64,000 bases of DNA from Bacteroidota bacterium (GCA_018266835.1 JAFDZP010000003.1:104824-168823); one strand, 5' to 3'; counted from the stretch's first letter, positions 53,701 to 62,588 are shown. Notes: a model not told the origin generated them from the sequence alone. Translations and numbers: made by a program.

Positions 53701-54111
53701 CAGTTTATATTTATCTGCGCCATTTTTAAGTTTCACAATAAATTCATCTGCACAAACAATTGTAAATCTTCTTGTTTCACTGTAATAAGCCGGTGTAACC
53801 AGTTTCACCAAATCACTTCTGTATGAAAGTTTAGCTATATCACTTCTTTGAATATAATCACCTTCACCCTGTTTATAATTTATTACATAAATATTATCTA
53901 TAGATTGTTTTAGTTCACTACCTGCTGAGATAACATTTTTCAATTCATTTTCAACAGATTTTTTTGATTTACCGTATTGATTTAAAACAACAACAAGCTT
54001 ATCGTTCCGCTCTTTTAAATCAATTTTCCGACCCTGATAATAGTAAGAGTTGAAAGCAAATGAATAGTTATAACTTAATACAAAAAATAAAACGAGTAAA
54101 TAGGATTTCAT
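50725..54111 (-). CDS. Subtilisin-like (S8) protease with P domain and T9SS sorting domain
   Basis: A 1128-residue exported protease. Signal peptide about 1-20, then a long prodomain-like region to about 200. The S8 catalytic triad is Asp262 (VFDTGIDSTHPD), His298 (FGHGTNCAGI) and Ser481 (GGTSASCANAAG), with Asn394 (ASGNDG) in the oxyanion hole. A proprotein-convertase P-like domain (about 680-820) follows, then an Ig-like region, the LPVELSNFNASV linker and the T9SS tail (QNYPNPFNSSTTINFDLP ... NKRMVLIK). Predicted to digest proteins outside the cell. Convergent with DUF475, no neighbours in operon. Confidence 0.93.
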   Translation of the reverse strand: MKSYLLVLFFVLSYNYSFAFNSYYYQGRKIDLKERNDKLVVVLNQYGKSKKSVENELKNVISAGSELKQSIDNIYVINYKQGEGDYIQRSDIAKLSYRSDLVKLVTPAYYSETRRFTIVCADEFIVKLKNGADKYKLDLLNERYGVITIGNIGNQNCFYLKTINGITKSSIQICDEYLHSGLFEYCEPNFIYPDCETLCYTPNDTRFGGQWNLLNTGQTVKSSSSSNGDVASFNGLAGSDMNLTQAWDYTLGSATVEIGVFDTGIDSTHPDLTANVLTGYDAVTNTYGVPYDSISFGHGTNCAGIIGAVTNNNLGVAGIAGGCRLRSYKIFTSTGSTSTVIQSRAFDSARTAGISIISCSWEANVNATLTTAINSCATSGRGGLGCIILFASGNDGRNAPSYPSYLDNVVSVGSSTPYDQKKAPGTGNQFRLGGNYGSDINGDVDCVAPTIVPTVDIQSTGGDNDSNGTAGNYSMIFGGTSASCANAAGVAALILSINTSQTREDVISSLLRGCDKIDNVEYDLKKTYGLWSDYMSYGRVNAYNSVRLAAGADVTPPSIGHLPVESGSSTYPTTFTAEIVETDGTPIDTSVYRPRIFYRTNKNNAGWSSFDSVYFYSEIGDDYYFQIPGLGWETQVQYYIKAKDSHGNTALFPSHAPDTTNLCYYAIGNIQSETQKVSSFSLPSTGTATSSNVTFSSFKILKTKVRMYIRHQANLVYKLILVNPNSNSSFNRKCIFANNGPFNFTTGITNATSVDSASQFWSEGTDPFTNGFYKPEYLFRGYNGLDAGGNWNILYYNNYDIYSGTADSIFITLYKTSGTLSACAKLDNPADSILYFTSTSSLDTLNFYLKNKGTSNLTVSAALFSGTYAGKYSLLSSLPGAIAPNDSGLFRVQCNPLAKPPGKNESTSDNVENATLDITTNDPSKGTFKVSLQSDSPLPVELSNFNASVNRNDIRLNWSTVSEINNKGFEVQKSLDNLNWQVLTFVNGNGTSNQINNYSYEEKNVATGKYKYRLRQIDFNGNFKYYNLANDVYIGIPNIFALQQNYPNPFNSSTTINFDLPVDSRVTLNIFDVTGRLVAELLNADVKAGYNTIKFNASNFASGVYFYSLTAVSGFNNFVANKRMVLIK

Positions 54112-54201
54112 AATCTGTTTGTTTAATTATGAATAGATGAAATATAAAGGGAATAGGTAAAAGAAGAAATTGTATTAGTAGAAGTATCAGGGAGATAAAA
54201 A

Positions 54202-54233
54202 AAATCCGGCGAACAAAAATGTCCGCCGGATTT
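54202..54233 (-). terminator. Terminator of the 844-aa T9SS protein
   Basis: A 10-bp stem AAATCCGGCG / CGCCGGATTT and a long loop, followed by TTTTTTT on the minus strand; starts 20 bases beyond the stop at 54254. Confidence 0.88.
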
Positions 54234-54253
54234 GTGAAGAATAATTATAAATA

Positions 54254-56788
54254 TTATTTAATTAACATCATTTTCATAGTCTTTACAAAGTTTTGATTTC
54301 CACCATCTGCATTGATTTGGTAGAAATAAACTCCGCTTGATAAAAATGAAGCGTTAAAGTTTGTTGTGTAATATCCTGCTGTCTGAATTTCATTTACTAC
54401 AGAAGCCATTTCTCTTCCTGTTATGTCAAAAATCTTTATTGAGACCTTACTGTCGAAAGGAAGCTCATAATTGATTTTTGTAGAAGGATTGAACGGATTC
54501 GGATAATTCTGACTGATTGCAAATTTAGTTGGAATTCCTACTATAACTTCGTTAGTTAAATCATAATATCTGTAGTTTCCGTTGTAGTCAACTTGTTTTA
54601 ATCTGTAACTGTATCCCCCTGTTGATAAATTCTTATCTTCAAATGAATAGTTTTTTACAGTATTGCTGTTTCCGTTACCTGCTACGAAACCTGAATTTGT
54701 CCATGTTTCAGTATTTCTGATTCTTCTTTCAATGTTGAATCCTGAATTGTTTTCTTCCATTGTTGTTGACCATTTTAGAAGAACATTTTTACCTGATACT
54801 GAAGATGTGAATGAAGATAATTCAACAGGAAGCTGATTGTTTAAATCTCCGCCGATTGCAAAATCAGAGAATGATGTTAAACCAGAAGCTGTAAGTACTG
54901 TTCCTGCTGCAGTAGTTGTCAAAGCTGTCCAGGAATCATTTACTAAATTTCTTTTTAAGATATAAAGCTTGTTAATATTATCAACACCGCCCATAGTTGC
55001 CAAGTCAATTGAAATGCTGTAAGAAGCATTTGAATCATAATCAACTGTGAACCAGAAATCACCAGAAACTCTGTCAGGTGTGAAAATACTTCCGTCTTGT
55101 GTTGTAGCTGTTGCATTTGTTGCAAACTGTGTTCCTGAATAAGGCGGAGCACCTGTGAATCTTGATGTTCTTAATGTTCCATTTGGAATTATTGTTCCGA
55201 AGTTCACTGTTGTTTCAAATTGTGGTGTTTGAGCACCTGTTGCAACAACTAAAGCAGATGTATAGTTATTGCAATTCATTACACTGATGTTATCGATACA
55301 AATCTGATTACCAAACTGAGAAGTTGCGCAAAAGCCAACTTTAAGATTTGATTGACCTGCATAAGCAGCTAAATCTACTATTTGACTTTTCCAGTCACCT
55401 TTAGCTTGTGGATTATATTGAGTTGTGCTAAATGGTATTGTCTGAAGTGAAGGTGAACTTAAAGCTGATTTTTGATACAAAGCTGCGCTCCATGTTGCAC
55501 CGCCGTCTGAAGATACAAAAACCTGCAATGCGTCATCTTCTGCAGCACTGTAGCCGCAATATGCCAGACTGAATGTTAAAACCGGATGAGTTATTCCCGT
55601 TAAATTTAACACCGGTGAAATCAAAGTATCAAGATCTCCTGCTGCTACGTTATAACAGTTTGCTCTGGCAGCCTGACCGCCGGCTCCATTTGCTTGTGTT
55701 GTTACAGTAACAATTCCCCATAAAGAACCGGAGGTTGCAGTCCAACCTATTGTTGGAGTGAATGTTTCAGTCCAAGGGAATGAAGTTATTGGTGAAGCTC
55801 CAACCTGAATTGTAGTAGTATCATTAACTGTGCTTTCATCTGAACCTAATGAAGTGTAAATCTTAATTGTGTGATTCCCGGTTAAAGCTGTGTAAGCATT
55901 TGCCCCGGTGAAAACTACCATTTGAGTATCGTTTTGATTCATTGTACCGGTAGTTGTAACCGGTCCTACTGCTGTTCCGCCGTCAACTTTGTAATAAACA
56001 TTGACACCTGATTGAGAATTGGTACCAAAATTCTTTGTACGTGCATATATATCGTAAGAGTTGCCTGTAGTCAAAGATGCAAGATTTAAAGGAGAAAGTG
56101 ATGCAGTTACACCCATATCATTTGCAAATGCAAACGGTGTATAGTTGATTGTTATATAGGGATGTCTTTCGTTTGCAGCATTTGTAGTATTCGTTGGTGA
56201 ACCTGATGTACCGCCTACATATTTGTGCTGATTAGTTGTGTATGCGGGAACACCTGCTGAACTATCATATACCCATAAAATTGTTGTTGCTAAGGCTGTT
56301 GTCTGAGTATATTCAACTAAAATCATAAGATTTGAACCGTTCGAAGTATTGTATGTGTATGGGGCAATAAAAGGAAAAGTTTTAAAACCACCGTTTGCTG
56401 TAACAATAGAAGAAGGATCACTATTGTAAACCAATGTCATAGTTGCAGAGGTATCAAGCCAGTTGATATTGCTTGCACCAAAATCTGCCATGAAAGTATT
56501 TTTAATATAAATTTTAAAATTTTGGTTGGCAGCAGTCATTAGGTTAGTACCAGTACTTCTGTAGAATGCAAGACTTGAAATTGATGCATTGTTTGCCATT
56601 GTCCCAAGAAGTGATGCAGGATAAATATAAGCATTTCTATTCCAGGTAGTAGCAGTATTGTTACTTCGCATAGGGCCATAAGTATTGGCAGCTGTAGTGA
56701 AGGATCCTGTACCAATTATAACAGAATCAGCCTTTGTAAAGCTTGTAGCTACAAGCAGAACGAAAAAAAGTAAAATTGCTTTTTTCAT
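54254..56788 (-). CDS. Large secreted protein with choice-of-anchor J-like region and T9SS sorting domain
   Basis: 844 residues. Signal peptide 1-20. A jelly-roll-type N-terminal part (about 20-220) is followed by a CARDB-like region (about 220-330, DMGVTASLSPLNL ... VNVYYKVDGGTAV). A choice-of-anchor J-like segment (about 335-510) includes SFPWTETFTPTIGWTATSGSLWG and LTFSLAYCGYSAAEDDALQVFVSSDGGATW. After this come the LPVELSSFTSSV...NNSGFNIERR linker and the T9SS tail (SQNYPNPFNPSTKINYELP ... FVKTMKMMLIK). No catalytic residues were recognised. It is presumably a surface or matrix protein. Confidence 0.87.
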   Translation of the reverse strand: MKKAILLFFVLLVATSFTKADSVIIGTGSFTTAANTYGPMRSNNTATTWNRNAYIYPASLLGTMANNASISSLAFYRSTGTNLMTAANQNFKIYIKNTFMADFGASNINWLDTSATMTLVYNSDPSSIVTANGGFKTFPFIAPYTYNTSNGSNLMILVEYTQTTALATTILWVYDSSAGVPAYTTNQHKYVGGTSGSPTNTTNAANERHPYITINYTPFAFANDMGVTASLSPLNLASLTTGNSYDIYARTKNFGTNSQSGVNVYYKVDGGTAVGPVTTTGTMNQNDTQMVVFTGANAYTALTGNHTIKIYTSLGSDESTVNDTTTIQVGASPITSFPWTETFTPTIGWTATSGSLWGIVTVTTQANGAGGQAARANCYNVAAGDLDTLISPVLNLTGITHPVLTFSLAYCGYSAAEDDALQVFVSSDGGATWSAALYQKSALSSPSLQTIPFSTTQYNPQAKGDWKSQIVDLAAYAGQSNLKVGFCATSQFGNQICIDNISVMNCNNYTSALVVATGAQTPQFETTVNFGTIIPNGTLRTSRFTGAPPYSGTQFATNATATTQDGSIFTPDRVSGDFWFTVDYDSNASYSISIDLATMGGVDNINKLYILKRNLVNDSWTALTTTAAGTVLTASGLTSFSDFAIGGDLNNQLPVELSSFTSSVSGKNVLLKWSTTMEENNSGFNIERRIRNTETWTNSGFVAGNGNSNTVKNYSFEDKNLSTGGYSYRLKQVDYNGNYRYYDLTNEVIVGIPTKFAISQNYPNPFNPSTKINYELPFDSKVSIKIFDITGREMASVVNEIQTAGYYTTNFNASFLSSGVYFYQINADGGNQNFVKTMKMMLIK

Positions 56789-56835
56789 AGAGTAGTTTTT
56801 TGATTTTAAAGTTAATGAATAAATTTAAATTTAAT

Positions 56836-56857
56836 CCTAACAAAAACCTAACAAAAA
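56836..56857. repeat. Two tandem 11-bp repeats upstream of the 844-aa T9SS gene
   Basis: CCTAACAAAAA occurs twice in direct tandem at 56836-56846 and 56847-56857. On the minus strand this reads TTTTTGTTAGG twice, then TAAATTTA after 18 bases from the first TTG, which is close to the Bacteroidetes -33/-7 promoter pattern (TTG, TAnnTTTG) with one mismatch. Promoter assignment is tentative. Confidence 0.4.
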
Positions 56858-56880
56858 TCGAAGTTTTTTTAAAAATAAAA

Positions 56881-56909
56881 AAGCCTTATTTATGCTATAA
56901 ATAAGGCTT
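56881..56909 (-). terminator. Terminator of the purine operon
   Basis: A perfect 13-bp stem AAGCCTTATTTAT / ATAAATAAGGCTT with loop GCT; minus-strand continuation is TTTTTT. It begins 31 bases beyond the stop at 56941, the last gene of the operon. Confidence 0.92.
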
Positions 56910-56940
56910 CAAGATACAAATTCTTTATTTTAGTTAAATT

Positions 56941-58290
56941 TTAGCCGTTCAATCCTTTTTTTCTTCCGTCTAAAATTTTTAAGAAAGAACGTCCTCTTAC
57001 TTCTTCTAAAGTTAATCCTGTTTTGGCAATCTCATCTTCACTTATTGCACCGCAATTCAAAGCTCTTAAGAAATAATTCAATAAACCTTGTCCTGTAGCT
57101 GCATCATCAAAAATATCACCTACTAATGTTGCCTGAGCAGCTTTCTCAATAAAGTTTTTCAATCTCACTGAAGCTGAATCCAATCCGTCTAAGAAAAATT
57201 TATAACATGCTGCATATCTTATTGGCAATTGCGCAGGATGCAAATCCCATCCCTGATAAAATCCTTGATTTAATGAATGCATTATATGGTCATAACCGAG
57301 TTTCCATGCCTTATTTACCGTATCTATATTTTCCTGCTTTTGTTCTTCTGTCAATTCTCCTCTGTTCGGACCGACCGGCATTACATTAGTTGCGCCGTCT
57401 GATAACCACACTCCTGTTCCGGCTAAAGTAACCTTCATAACGTGTCTTGCAAAATCACATACTGTATGGTCCATTGCCTGCAGCCTCGCAGTAATATCCA
57501 TAGATGCGGTATAATCATAAACCCCAAAGTGAGCGGCTTTACATCTGCCTTTGCAAGCTTTCACAAATCCCAACAATGCGGCTTTACCATCTGAACCAAA
57601 AATTGACTGCGGTGTTTCGACCATCAGCTCCATTTGGATTTTACCTTTGCGCATCTTCAGTTTCTTTTCAAGAATTTCCAATGCTTCGATAAAAGCCTCT
57701 ACCTGTTTTTCATGTGTGATTTTCGGAAGCGTCACTACAAAATTATCCGGTAACTCTCCTCCCGAAAGATTTGCAAGTGTTGAGATGTAAATATCAAGAG
57801 TTCTTAATGCTCTGTATTTTAATTCCTCAGATAATGTTTTTATTCTTATTCCAATAAAAGGCGATAAAGTATTTTCCTGCATTCCCTTCCAGGTTTCATT
57901 GGCACAGTTCACTGCTGTTTCATCTTCTTCAGCATCGGGACGGATTCCAAAGCCGTCTTCAAAATCGATTCTGAAATCCTCAACGCCTTCACGCCCGAGT
58001 TTCTCTTCAATTTTATGATAAATAATTTCATTTAGTTCATCTTTCTGTTCCCATCCAAGAATATTTGCAAGTACGTTTGCATTTGGAATGTATTCTTTGA
58101 ATGCTCTTAATCCAAGCTCGCCTATTCTCTGAGTTGTATTTGATTTAAACAACTGTGCACCGCCGTAAACAGTTGTTACCGGCTGCCGTTCAATTGATTC
58201 TCCCGGATATATTTTTTTATACTCTTTATTACCTTTGGAAATTGTTTTAAAAACATCTTCCAGACTTTTTTCCGATAAACTTAATTTCAT
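56941..58290 (-). CDS. CitE/HpcH-HpaI-like lyase (DUF6986-type) in the purine operon
   Basis: 449 residues with an HpcH/HpaI/malate-synthase-like TIM barrel. Key residues are DFEDGFG (109-115) with two acidic metal ligands, RPDAEEDE (117-124), MVETPQ (223-228) with the second Glu ligand, and HFGVYDYTAS (254-263). Related proteins are annotated aldolase/citrate lyase or malate-synthase-like and use Mg2+ on 2-oxo or glyoxylate substrates. Being the last gene of the allantoin-degradation operon, with no ureidoglycolate lyase seen, it may act on ureidoglycolate or on the glyoxylate it releases. That role is inference. The fold is clear, the reaction is not. Confidence 0.75.
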   Translation of the reverse strand: MKLSLSEKSLEDVFKTISKGNKEYKKIYPGESIERQPVTTVYGGAQLFKSNTTQRIGELGLRAFKEYIPNANVLANILGWEQKDELNEIIYHKIEEKLGREGVEDFRIDFEDGFGIRPDAEEDETAVNCANETWKGMQENTLSPFIGIRIKTLSEELKYRALRTLDIYISTLANLSGGELPDNFVVTLPKITHEKQVEAFIEALEILEKKLKMRKGKIQMELMVETPQSIFGSDGKAALLGFVKACKGRCKAAHFGVYDYTASMDITARLQAMDHTVCDFARHVMKVTLAGTGVWLSDGATNVMPVGPNRGELTEEQKQENIDTVNKAWKLGYDHIMHSLNQGFYQGWDLHPAQLPIRYAACYKFFLDGLDSASVRLKNFIEKAAQATLVGDIFDDAATGQGLLNYFLRALNCGAISEDEIAKTGLTLEEVRGRSFLKILDGRKKGLNG

Positions 58291-58319
58291 ATTTCTCTAT
58301 TAAATATTTTAAATTTTAT

Positions 58320-58661
58320 TTAGCTGCCTCTGTATGTAGAGTAACCATAAGGACTTAATAACAACGGCACATGGTAATGTGCATCTGAATCAATTCTGAA
58401 AATTACTTCAACCACAGGATAAAATGAGTCTATCCCCTCCCTCTCAAAATACTCATCTGTATTAAAAATTAATTTATATACTCCGTGTTCCATTTTAAAA
58501 TCATCTGCTAAAAGATTTTTTATCCTGCCGTCAGAATCTGTTTTCCCTTCAGCTAAATCTATCCATTGGAATTCGTTTTGCAAAAACTTTAATGTAGCGG
58601 GAACATCCTTTGCAGGCATGCCGATAGATATATCTAATATATGAGTTGTTAACTGACTCAA
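58320..58661 (-). CDS. uraH: 5-Hydroxyisourate hydrolase (HIUase, transthyretin-like)
   Basis: Opens 5-hydroxyisourate, the product of urate oxidase, to OHCU. The 113-residue protein has the family N-terminus LTTHILDISIGMPAKDVP, with a catalytic His, and the diagnostic C-terminal YRGS tetrapeptide preceded by HYHVPLLLSPYGYSTYRGS. It begins with a TTG that overlaps the uraD stop by four bases (TTGA). Cytoplasmic homotetramer. Confidence 0.95.
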   Translation of the reverse strand: MSQLTTHILDISIGMPAKDVPATLKFLQNEFQWIDLAEGKTDSDGRIKNLLADDFKMEHGVYKLIFNTDEYFEREGIDSFYPVVEVIFRIDSDAHYHVPLLLSPYGYSTYRGS

Positions 58662-59203
58662 AATAATTTCTCCAGTCTTAATTTTGTAATTTTGTTTTGT
58701 TCCCCCATTGCTATTTTTAACTCTGTTTGATAGTCGTTATTTATTCTATTTTTTATAAGCGCCAGCATTTCATCCGCTGTTTTACCCGTTGCGCAGACAA
58801 TAAAAATAAACCCGAACTTCTTTTCATATTTGTCGTTGTATTCGGCCAGTTCTTTTAGTGTTTCCATCGAAGCTTGATTTACAGAAGACTGTTCATTTGT
58901 TGTGAAATCTTTTGTACTGCCGAACTTTTTTTCAAGTGATGCTAAGTCCCCAATCTTGGGATGATGCGTAAATGCTTCAAGCCAGTCAGATTCTTTTAAA
59001 TCAAACCAAATTTTCTCTGCGTTCTCAAATAGTTTTTCTTTTTCTTTGGGAAAATTATCGCTCATTGCTTTTACCCAATTAGCACTTCCGCAACACTTCA
59101 ATAAATTTTCACTTAGCTCCGATTCGTCTAAAACTTTAAATTCTCCCTTTAAAAATGAATCCTTACCTTCCCCATTTTTATCTACAAAGAAAAATTTATT
59201 CAT
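58658..59203 (-). CDS. uraD: OHCU decarboxylase (UraD)
   Basis: Decarboxylates 2-oxo-4-hydroxy-4-carboxy-5-ureidoimidazoline to (S)-allantoin. The family motif HPKIGDL (His81 onward) is present, as are the C-terminal EKKFGFIFIVCATGKTADEML and NEQSSVNQASMETLKELAEYNDKYE segments. Length 181 aa is normal. ATG overlaps the allantoicase stop by four bases (ATGA), so it is translationally coupled to it and to uraH. Confidence 0.95.
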   Translation of the reverse strand: MNKFFFVDKNGEGKDSFLKGEFKVLDESELSENLLKCCGSANWVKAMSDNFPKEKEKLFENAEKIWFDLKESDWLEAFTHHPKIGDLASLEKKFGSTKDFTTNEQSSVNQASMETLKELAEYNDKYEKKFGFIFIVCATGKTADEMLALIKNRINNDYQTELKIAMGEQNKITKLRLEKLF

Positions 59204-60216
59204 TTGGGCAATACTCCGTAAACTCTTAAGCGGCTTACACCGCCGTCAGGAAAAATATTCAGTTTTATATGGGTAAAAACTTCTTTGCTTACAATCTCTT
59301 CTTCAAAAAAATGTTCAGTATCTGCCTGCAGCTTCACCTTCGGTAAAATTTCTTTCCATTGAATCATTGTGTCAGTTACTTTGTAATCTTCAAGATGCGG
59401 TAAGTTAACTCCCTCTATTGAGCATGTGTCAGGGAAATTCCCTTTGAAGTGAGCTGTATCAACCATTATTTTTTGAATACTTCCGGGCTCTGCTAATTTT
59501 AATATGCACCAGTCATATCCCGGAATTCTCTTTCTCTTTGTTTCCCATCCGTCACCCATGTACATACTTTTCGTAGGAGAGTTTAAATTATCCTTGGAGC
59601 CGAAGTACATATCGTTGCAGATAATAACTTTGCCTCCGTTTACTAGTCCCGCTAAGTCAATCAACTCCCCGTCATAACTTTCTTTCCATTTTTTATGAAC
59701 GTCTCCGTAAACTCTGAAGCGGGCAACTCCGCCGTCAGGAAAAATATTTAAACGTAAGTGAGTGAAGTAATCATTATTATTTGTTGCAGCGAATAAATTT
59801 TGTGAGCCGGGATTCAACGAAACTTTCGGAACAATTTCCGTCCACTTCATATTTTCTTTATATAATGAATCTTCATCTGCGCCATCTTCCAGCTTTGCTC
59901 CCCACACCGATGCATAAGGGGGATGATTACCCGTGAAAAATGCTGTGTCAATATCAACACCTTTTACATAACCGGGAATACCTAGTCTGATTACTGCCCA
60001 GTCATATCCTTCTGTTCTTTTTCTGCGTGATTCCCATCCGTCCATCCATTTACCATGGTCTGTATATTCATCGGGTAAAAATATTGCCGGCTTTACTTTT
60101 AAAAGATTTTCTTTCTCTGCAAAAAAATCATCGGTGCAGTATAAAACTTTTCCGTTTACCTTTTCTGATGCAAGCTCTGTTAACCCTGCAAACGCTGATG
60201 ATGTAGTTATATTCAT
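59200..60216 (-). CDS. alc: Allantoicase
   Basis: Hydrolyses allantoate to (S)-ureidoglycolate and urea. Two tandem allantoicase repeats are visible: MDGWESRRKRTEGYDWAVIRLGIPGYVKGVDIDTAFFTGN in the first and MGDGWETKRKRIPGYDWCILKLAEPGSIQKIMVDTAHFKGN in the second, each ending FPDGGV.R.RVYG. 338 residues is standard. The ATG lies at 60216 with a one-base overlap (TAATG) with allB. Cytoplasmic. Confidence 0.95.
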   Translation of the reverse strand: MNITTSSAFAGLTELASEKVNGKVLYCTDDFFAEKENLLKVKPAIFLPDEYTDHGKWMDGWESRRKRTEGYDWAVIRLGIPGYVKGVDIDTAFFTGNHPPYASVWGAKLEDGADEDSLYKENMKWTEIVPKVSLNPGSQNLFAATNNNDYFTHLRLNIFPDGGVARFRVYGDVHKKWKESYDGELIDLAGLVNGGKVIICNDMYFGSKDNLNSPTKSMYMGDGWETKRKRIPGYDWCILKLAEPGSIQKIMVDTAHFKGNFPDTCSIEGVNLPHLEDYKVTDTMIQWKEILPKVKLQADTEHFFEEEIVSKEVFTHIKLNIFPDGGVSRLRVYGVLPK

Positions 60217-61520
60217 TAATTATTTCTTAAAATTATTTTTCCTTTTGGTTCAGCTGAAAATTTTCCTTCGTTAAAAATCTTCTCACCATTTGAGAAAACT
60301 GTATGGACTTTTCCGAACAGCTTTTCATGATGATATGCAGAAATTTTATTTTTGTGATGAAGCGAATCAGGTTCTACTATAAAACTTTCTTCCGAATTAA
60401 AAATGGTAAAGTCGGCATACTTGCCTTTTTCAATTGTGCCAATATAATTATCTAAACCAACTAACTTTGATGTATTAAGGCTCATCCATTCAGAAACTTT
60501 GTCTATTCCTATTCCCCTCTCTTTTGCTTTAGTCCATACAGCAGGAAATGAAACCTGCAGGGAAGCAATTCCTCCCCATGCATCTGAGAACTTTCTCGCT
60601 TTTAAATCATGTGTACAAGGTGAGTGGTCGCTTGCAATCATATCAATTGTTCCATCTTCCAATGCTTCCCATAATTTCTCATTATTTTCTTTGTTTCTAA
60701 TTGGAGGTGTACATTTAAATCGCGCATCGTCCTGCGGAATATCCTCAGCATTAAAATATAAATAATGGGGACAGGTTTCCACAGTTAAGTTTAAGCCTTC
60801 ACTCTTTGCTTTTCTTATCTGGTCTAGTGAATCAGCCGAGGATAAATGTACAATATGTATATGAACATTAAACTCTTTGCAGAGCTTTATTAAAATCTTA
60901 ATCGCCTCGTCTTCCATCTCATGCGGTCTGTACTTCACAAAATCTGAGAAAGAATTAGCAATGCCTTTTTCAGAATTAGTAAAAATTTCTGCATGAACAA
61001 GCAATGGCAAATCAAAATCTTTCATGATTGCCAGTGCATTTCTCAAATCACTCTCACTTACAAATTTAAATTCATCAAGTCCTGAATCAATCATAAATGA
61101 TTTAATACCCAGCACACCTGAATCACATAATTCTTTCAGCTCGTTTATATTATCACTTACTGCTCCGCCATAAAATCCGCAGTCAACCCACAGCTTGCCT
61201 TTTGCTGCTTCAAGTTTTATATCAAAATTTTTCTTAGACGTAGTAACTGGTGAACTGTTCAGAGGCATATCTACAAGAGTTGTAATACCGCCCGCTGCTG
61301 CTGATTTTGTTGCAGTTTCAAAACCTTCCCATTCAGTTCTTCCGGGTTCGTTTATATGAACATGAGTATCGACAATACCCGGAATTATAACAAGCTCGCC
61401 AAAGTCTTCCGCTTCCTCACTGTAATCTTTTATCTCGGAAATCTTGCCATTCTCAATAAATATTGATGCTGGAATTATCTTTCCATCTATTAAAACTTTT
61501 CTACTTTTTAATTTATTCAA
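60216..61520 (-). CDS. allB: Allantoinase
   Basis: Opens the hydantoin ring of allantoin to allantoate. An amidohydrolase with the binuclear site: HVH (His53, His55), carboxylated Lys140 (LGIKSFMID), His176 (LLVHAE), His225 (IVHLSS) and Asp298 (IASDHSPC). The allantoinase-type DHSPC motif and DTHVHINEPGRTEWEGFETAT support specificity. 434 residues is normal. It starts at TTG (61520), four bases after the stop of the membrane protein at 61524. Confidence 0.94.
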   Translation of the reverse strand: MNKLKSRKVLIDGKIIPASIFIENGKISEIKDYSEEAEDFGELVIIPGIVDTHVHINEPGRTEWEGFETATKSAAAGGITTLVDMPLNSSPVTTSKKNFDIKLEAAKGKLWVDCGFYGGAVSDNINELKELCDSGVLGIKSFMIDSGLDEFKFVSESDLRNALAIMKDFDLPLLVHAEIFTNSEKGIANSFSDFVKYRPHEMEDEAIKILIKLCKEFNVHIHIVHLSSADSLDQIRKAKSEGLNLTVETCPHYLYFNAEDIPQDDARFKCTPPIRNKENNEKLWEALEDGTIDMIASDHSPCTHDLKARKFSDAWGGIASLQVSFPAVWTKAKERGIGIDKVSEWMSLNTSKLVGLDNYIGTIEKGKYADFTIFNSEESFIVEPDSLHHKNKISAYHHEKLFGKVHTVFSNGEKIFNEGKFSAEPKGKIILRNN

Positions 61521-61523
61521 ATA

Positions 61524-62588
61524 TTATTGTGAATTTAAAACTTTTTTATCTTTAAAATGCTGAATCATAATAACGGTTAGAATTATTGAAACTATAAACA
61601 TAGACATAAATGCTCTACCATCAGCTACAGCAGCCAGGTAGGCATACATACCCAGCAGAAACGAAACAGAGAATATAGATATAAAGTAATTGAGCAGTTT
61701 AAGTTGTTCGGAATTATCAAAAGAATCTGAAAATCTAATTCTTAATTTCTTTTTAAAATATAAGTATAAAAAAATTATACTAACACCTCCAGGAACTCCC
61801 AATGTCAAAAAAGGAGAAAAATATGCTTTAACTCTTACGAGGTTACTGAGTATTAAATTGATTGAAGGAGTCCAAAAATATTGAGGTAAATCACTAAATA
61901 CAATTCTGATAAATGTCATAGCTAGAAATGGAACAATTATAACAAAAATATAGAACAATACATCAGTTTTTTTAATAGTAAGAGTATTCCTGAATATGAA
62001 TTGAAAAATAAAATAAAAAGGTATAAGCACAAATGCTGTTTCCTTTACTAATATTCCTGAAATCAATGCAACAAAGAATAAGAAATTATTTCTTTTGATT
62101 ATCGCATTCAAGCCAATTATTACAAACAAAATGACTCCAGAATCTACATTACCGAATGTTAAATAGTAAAAGGGAAAAAAAGAAATTCCGAACAAGTAGA
62201 TTCCAATTAATGCATATTTTTTATTTATACCCAAATCCAATATTAAAAAATATAGGAAAAAAATTGAAGTTAAGTATAGTAGAATATTAAGAACATTTAG
62301 AGATGTTAATGCATCTTTAATTGGCAAGAATGATGCTATAAAGGGAACCATCACTCTGTACACATAAGGTGTCTTTAACTCTTTTCGGTCAATTTCACCC
62401 CTATAAAACTTAACAGCATATAAATAATCTACCGCATCACCGGATAAATAGTATCCGCGAGAAATATTATATTCCTCTGCTTTACCGGTAAAGTTCTTTA
62501 AACCAAAGAGATCTTGCTGATTGAATCTTGGGAAGGAAAGAATAAGTATAGATATAATTAAGACCAGGAATAACAGAAGTGTTCTCAT
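61524..62588 (-). CDS. GT-C-like integral membrane protein within the purine operon
   Basis: A 354-residue membrane protein with about nine helices. After the first helix come GDAVDYLYAVKFYRGEIDRKELKTPYVYRVMVPFIASFLP (partly) and YYLTFGNVDSGVILFVIIGLNA. The YVYRVMVP segment is common in GT-C-type or DUF2029-like glycosyltransferase homologues. It has no obvious link to allantoin degradation, yet allB starts four bases after it stops, so it is the first gene of that operon. It could also be a permease; helices do not resemble known allantoin or urate transporters. Confidence 0.6.
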   Translation of the reverse strand: MRTLLLFLVLIISILILSFPRFNQQDLFGLKNFTGKAEEYNISRGYYLSGDAVDYLYAVKFYRGEIDRKELKTPYVYRVMVPFIASFLPIKDALTSLNVLNILLYLTSIFFLYFLILDLGINKKYALIGIYLFGISFFPFYYLTFGNVDSGVILFVIIGLNAIIKRNNFLFFVALISGILVKETAFVLIPFYFIFQFIFRNTLTIKKTDVLFYIFVIIVPFLAMTFIRIVFSDLPQYFWTPSINLILSNLVRVKAYFSPFLTLGVPGGVSIIFLYLYFKKKLRIRFSDSFDNSEQLKLLNYFISIFSVSFLLGMYAYLAAVADGRAFMSMFIVSIILTVIMIQHFKDKKVLNSQ

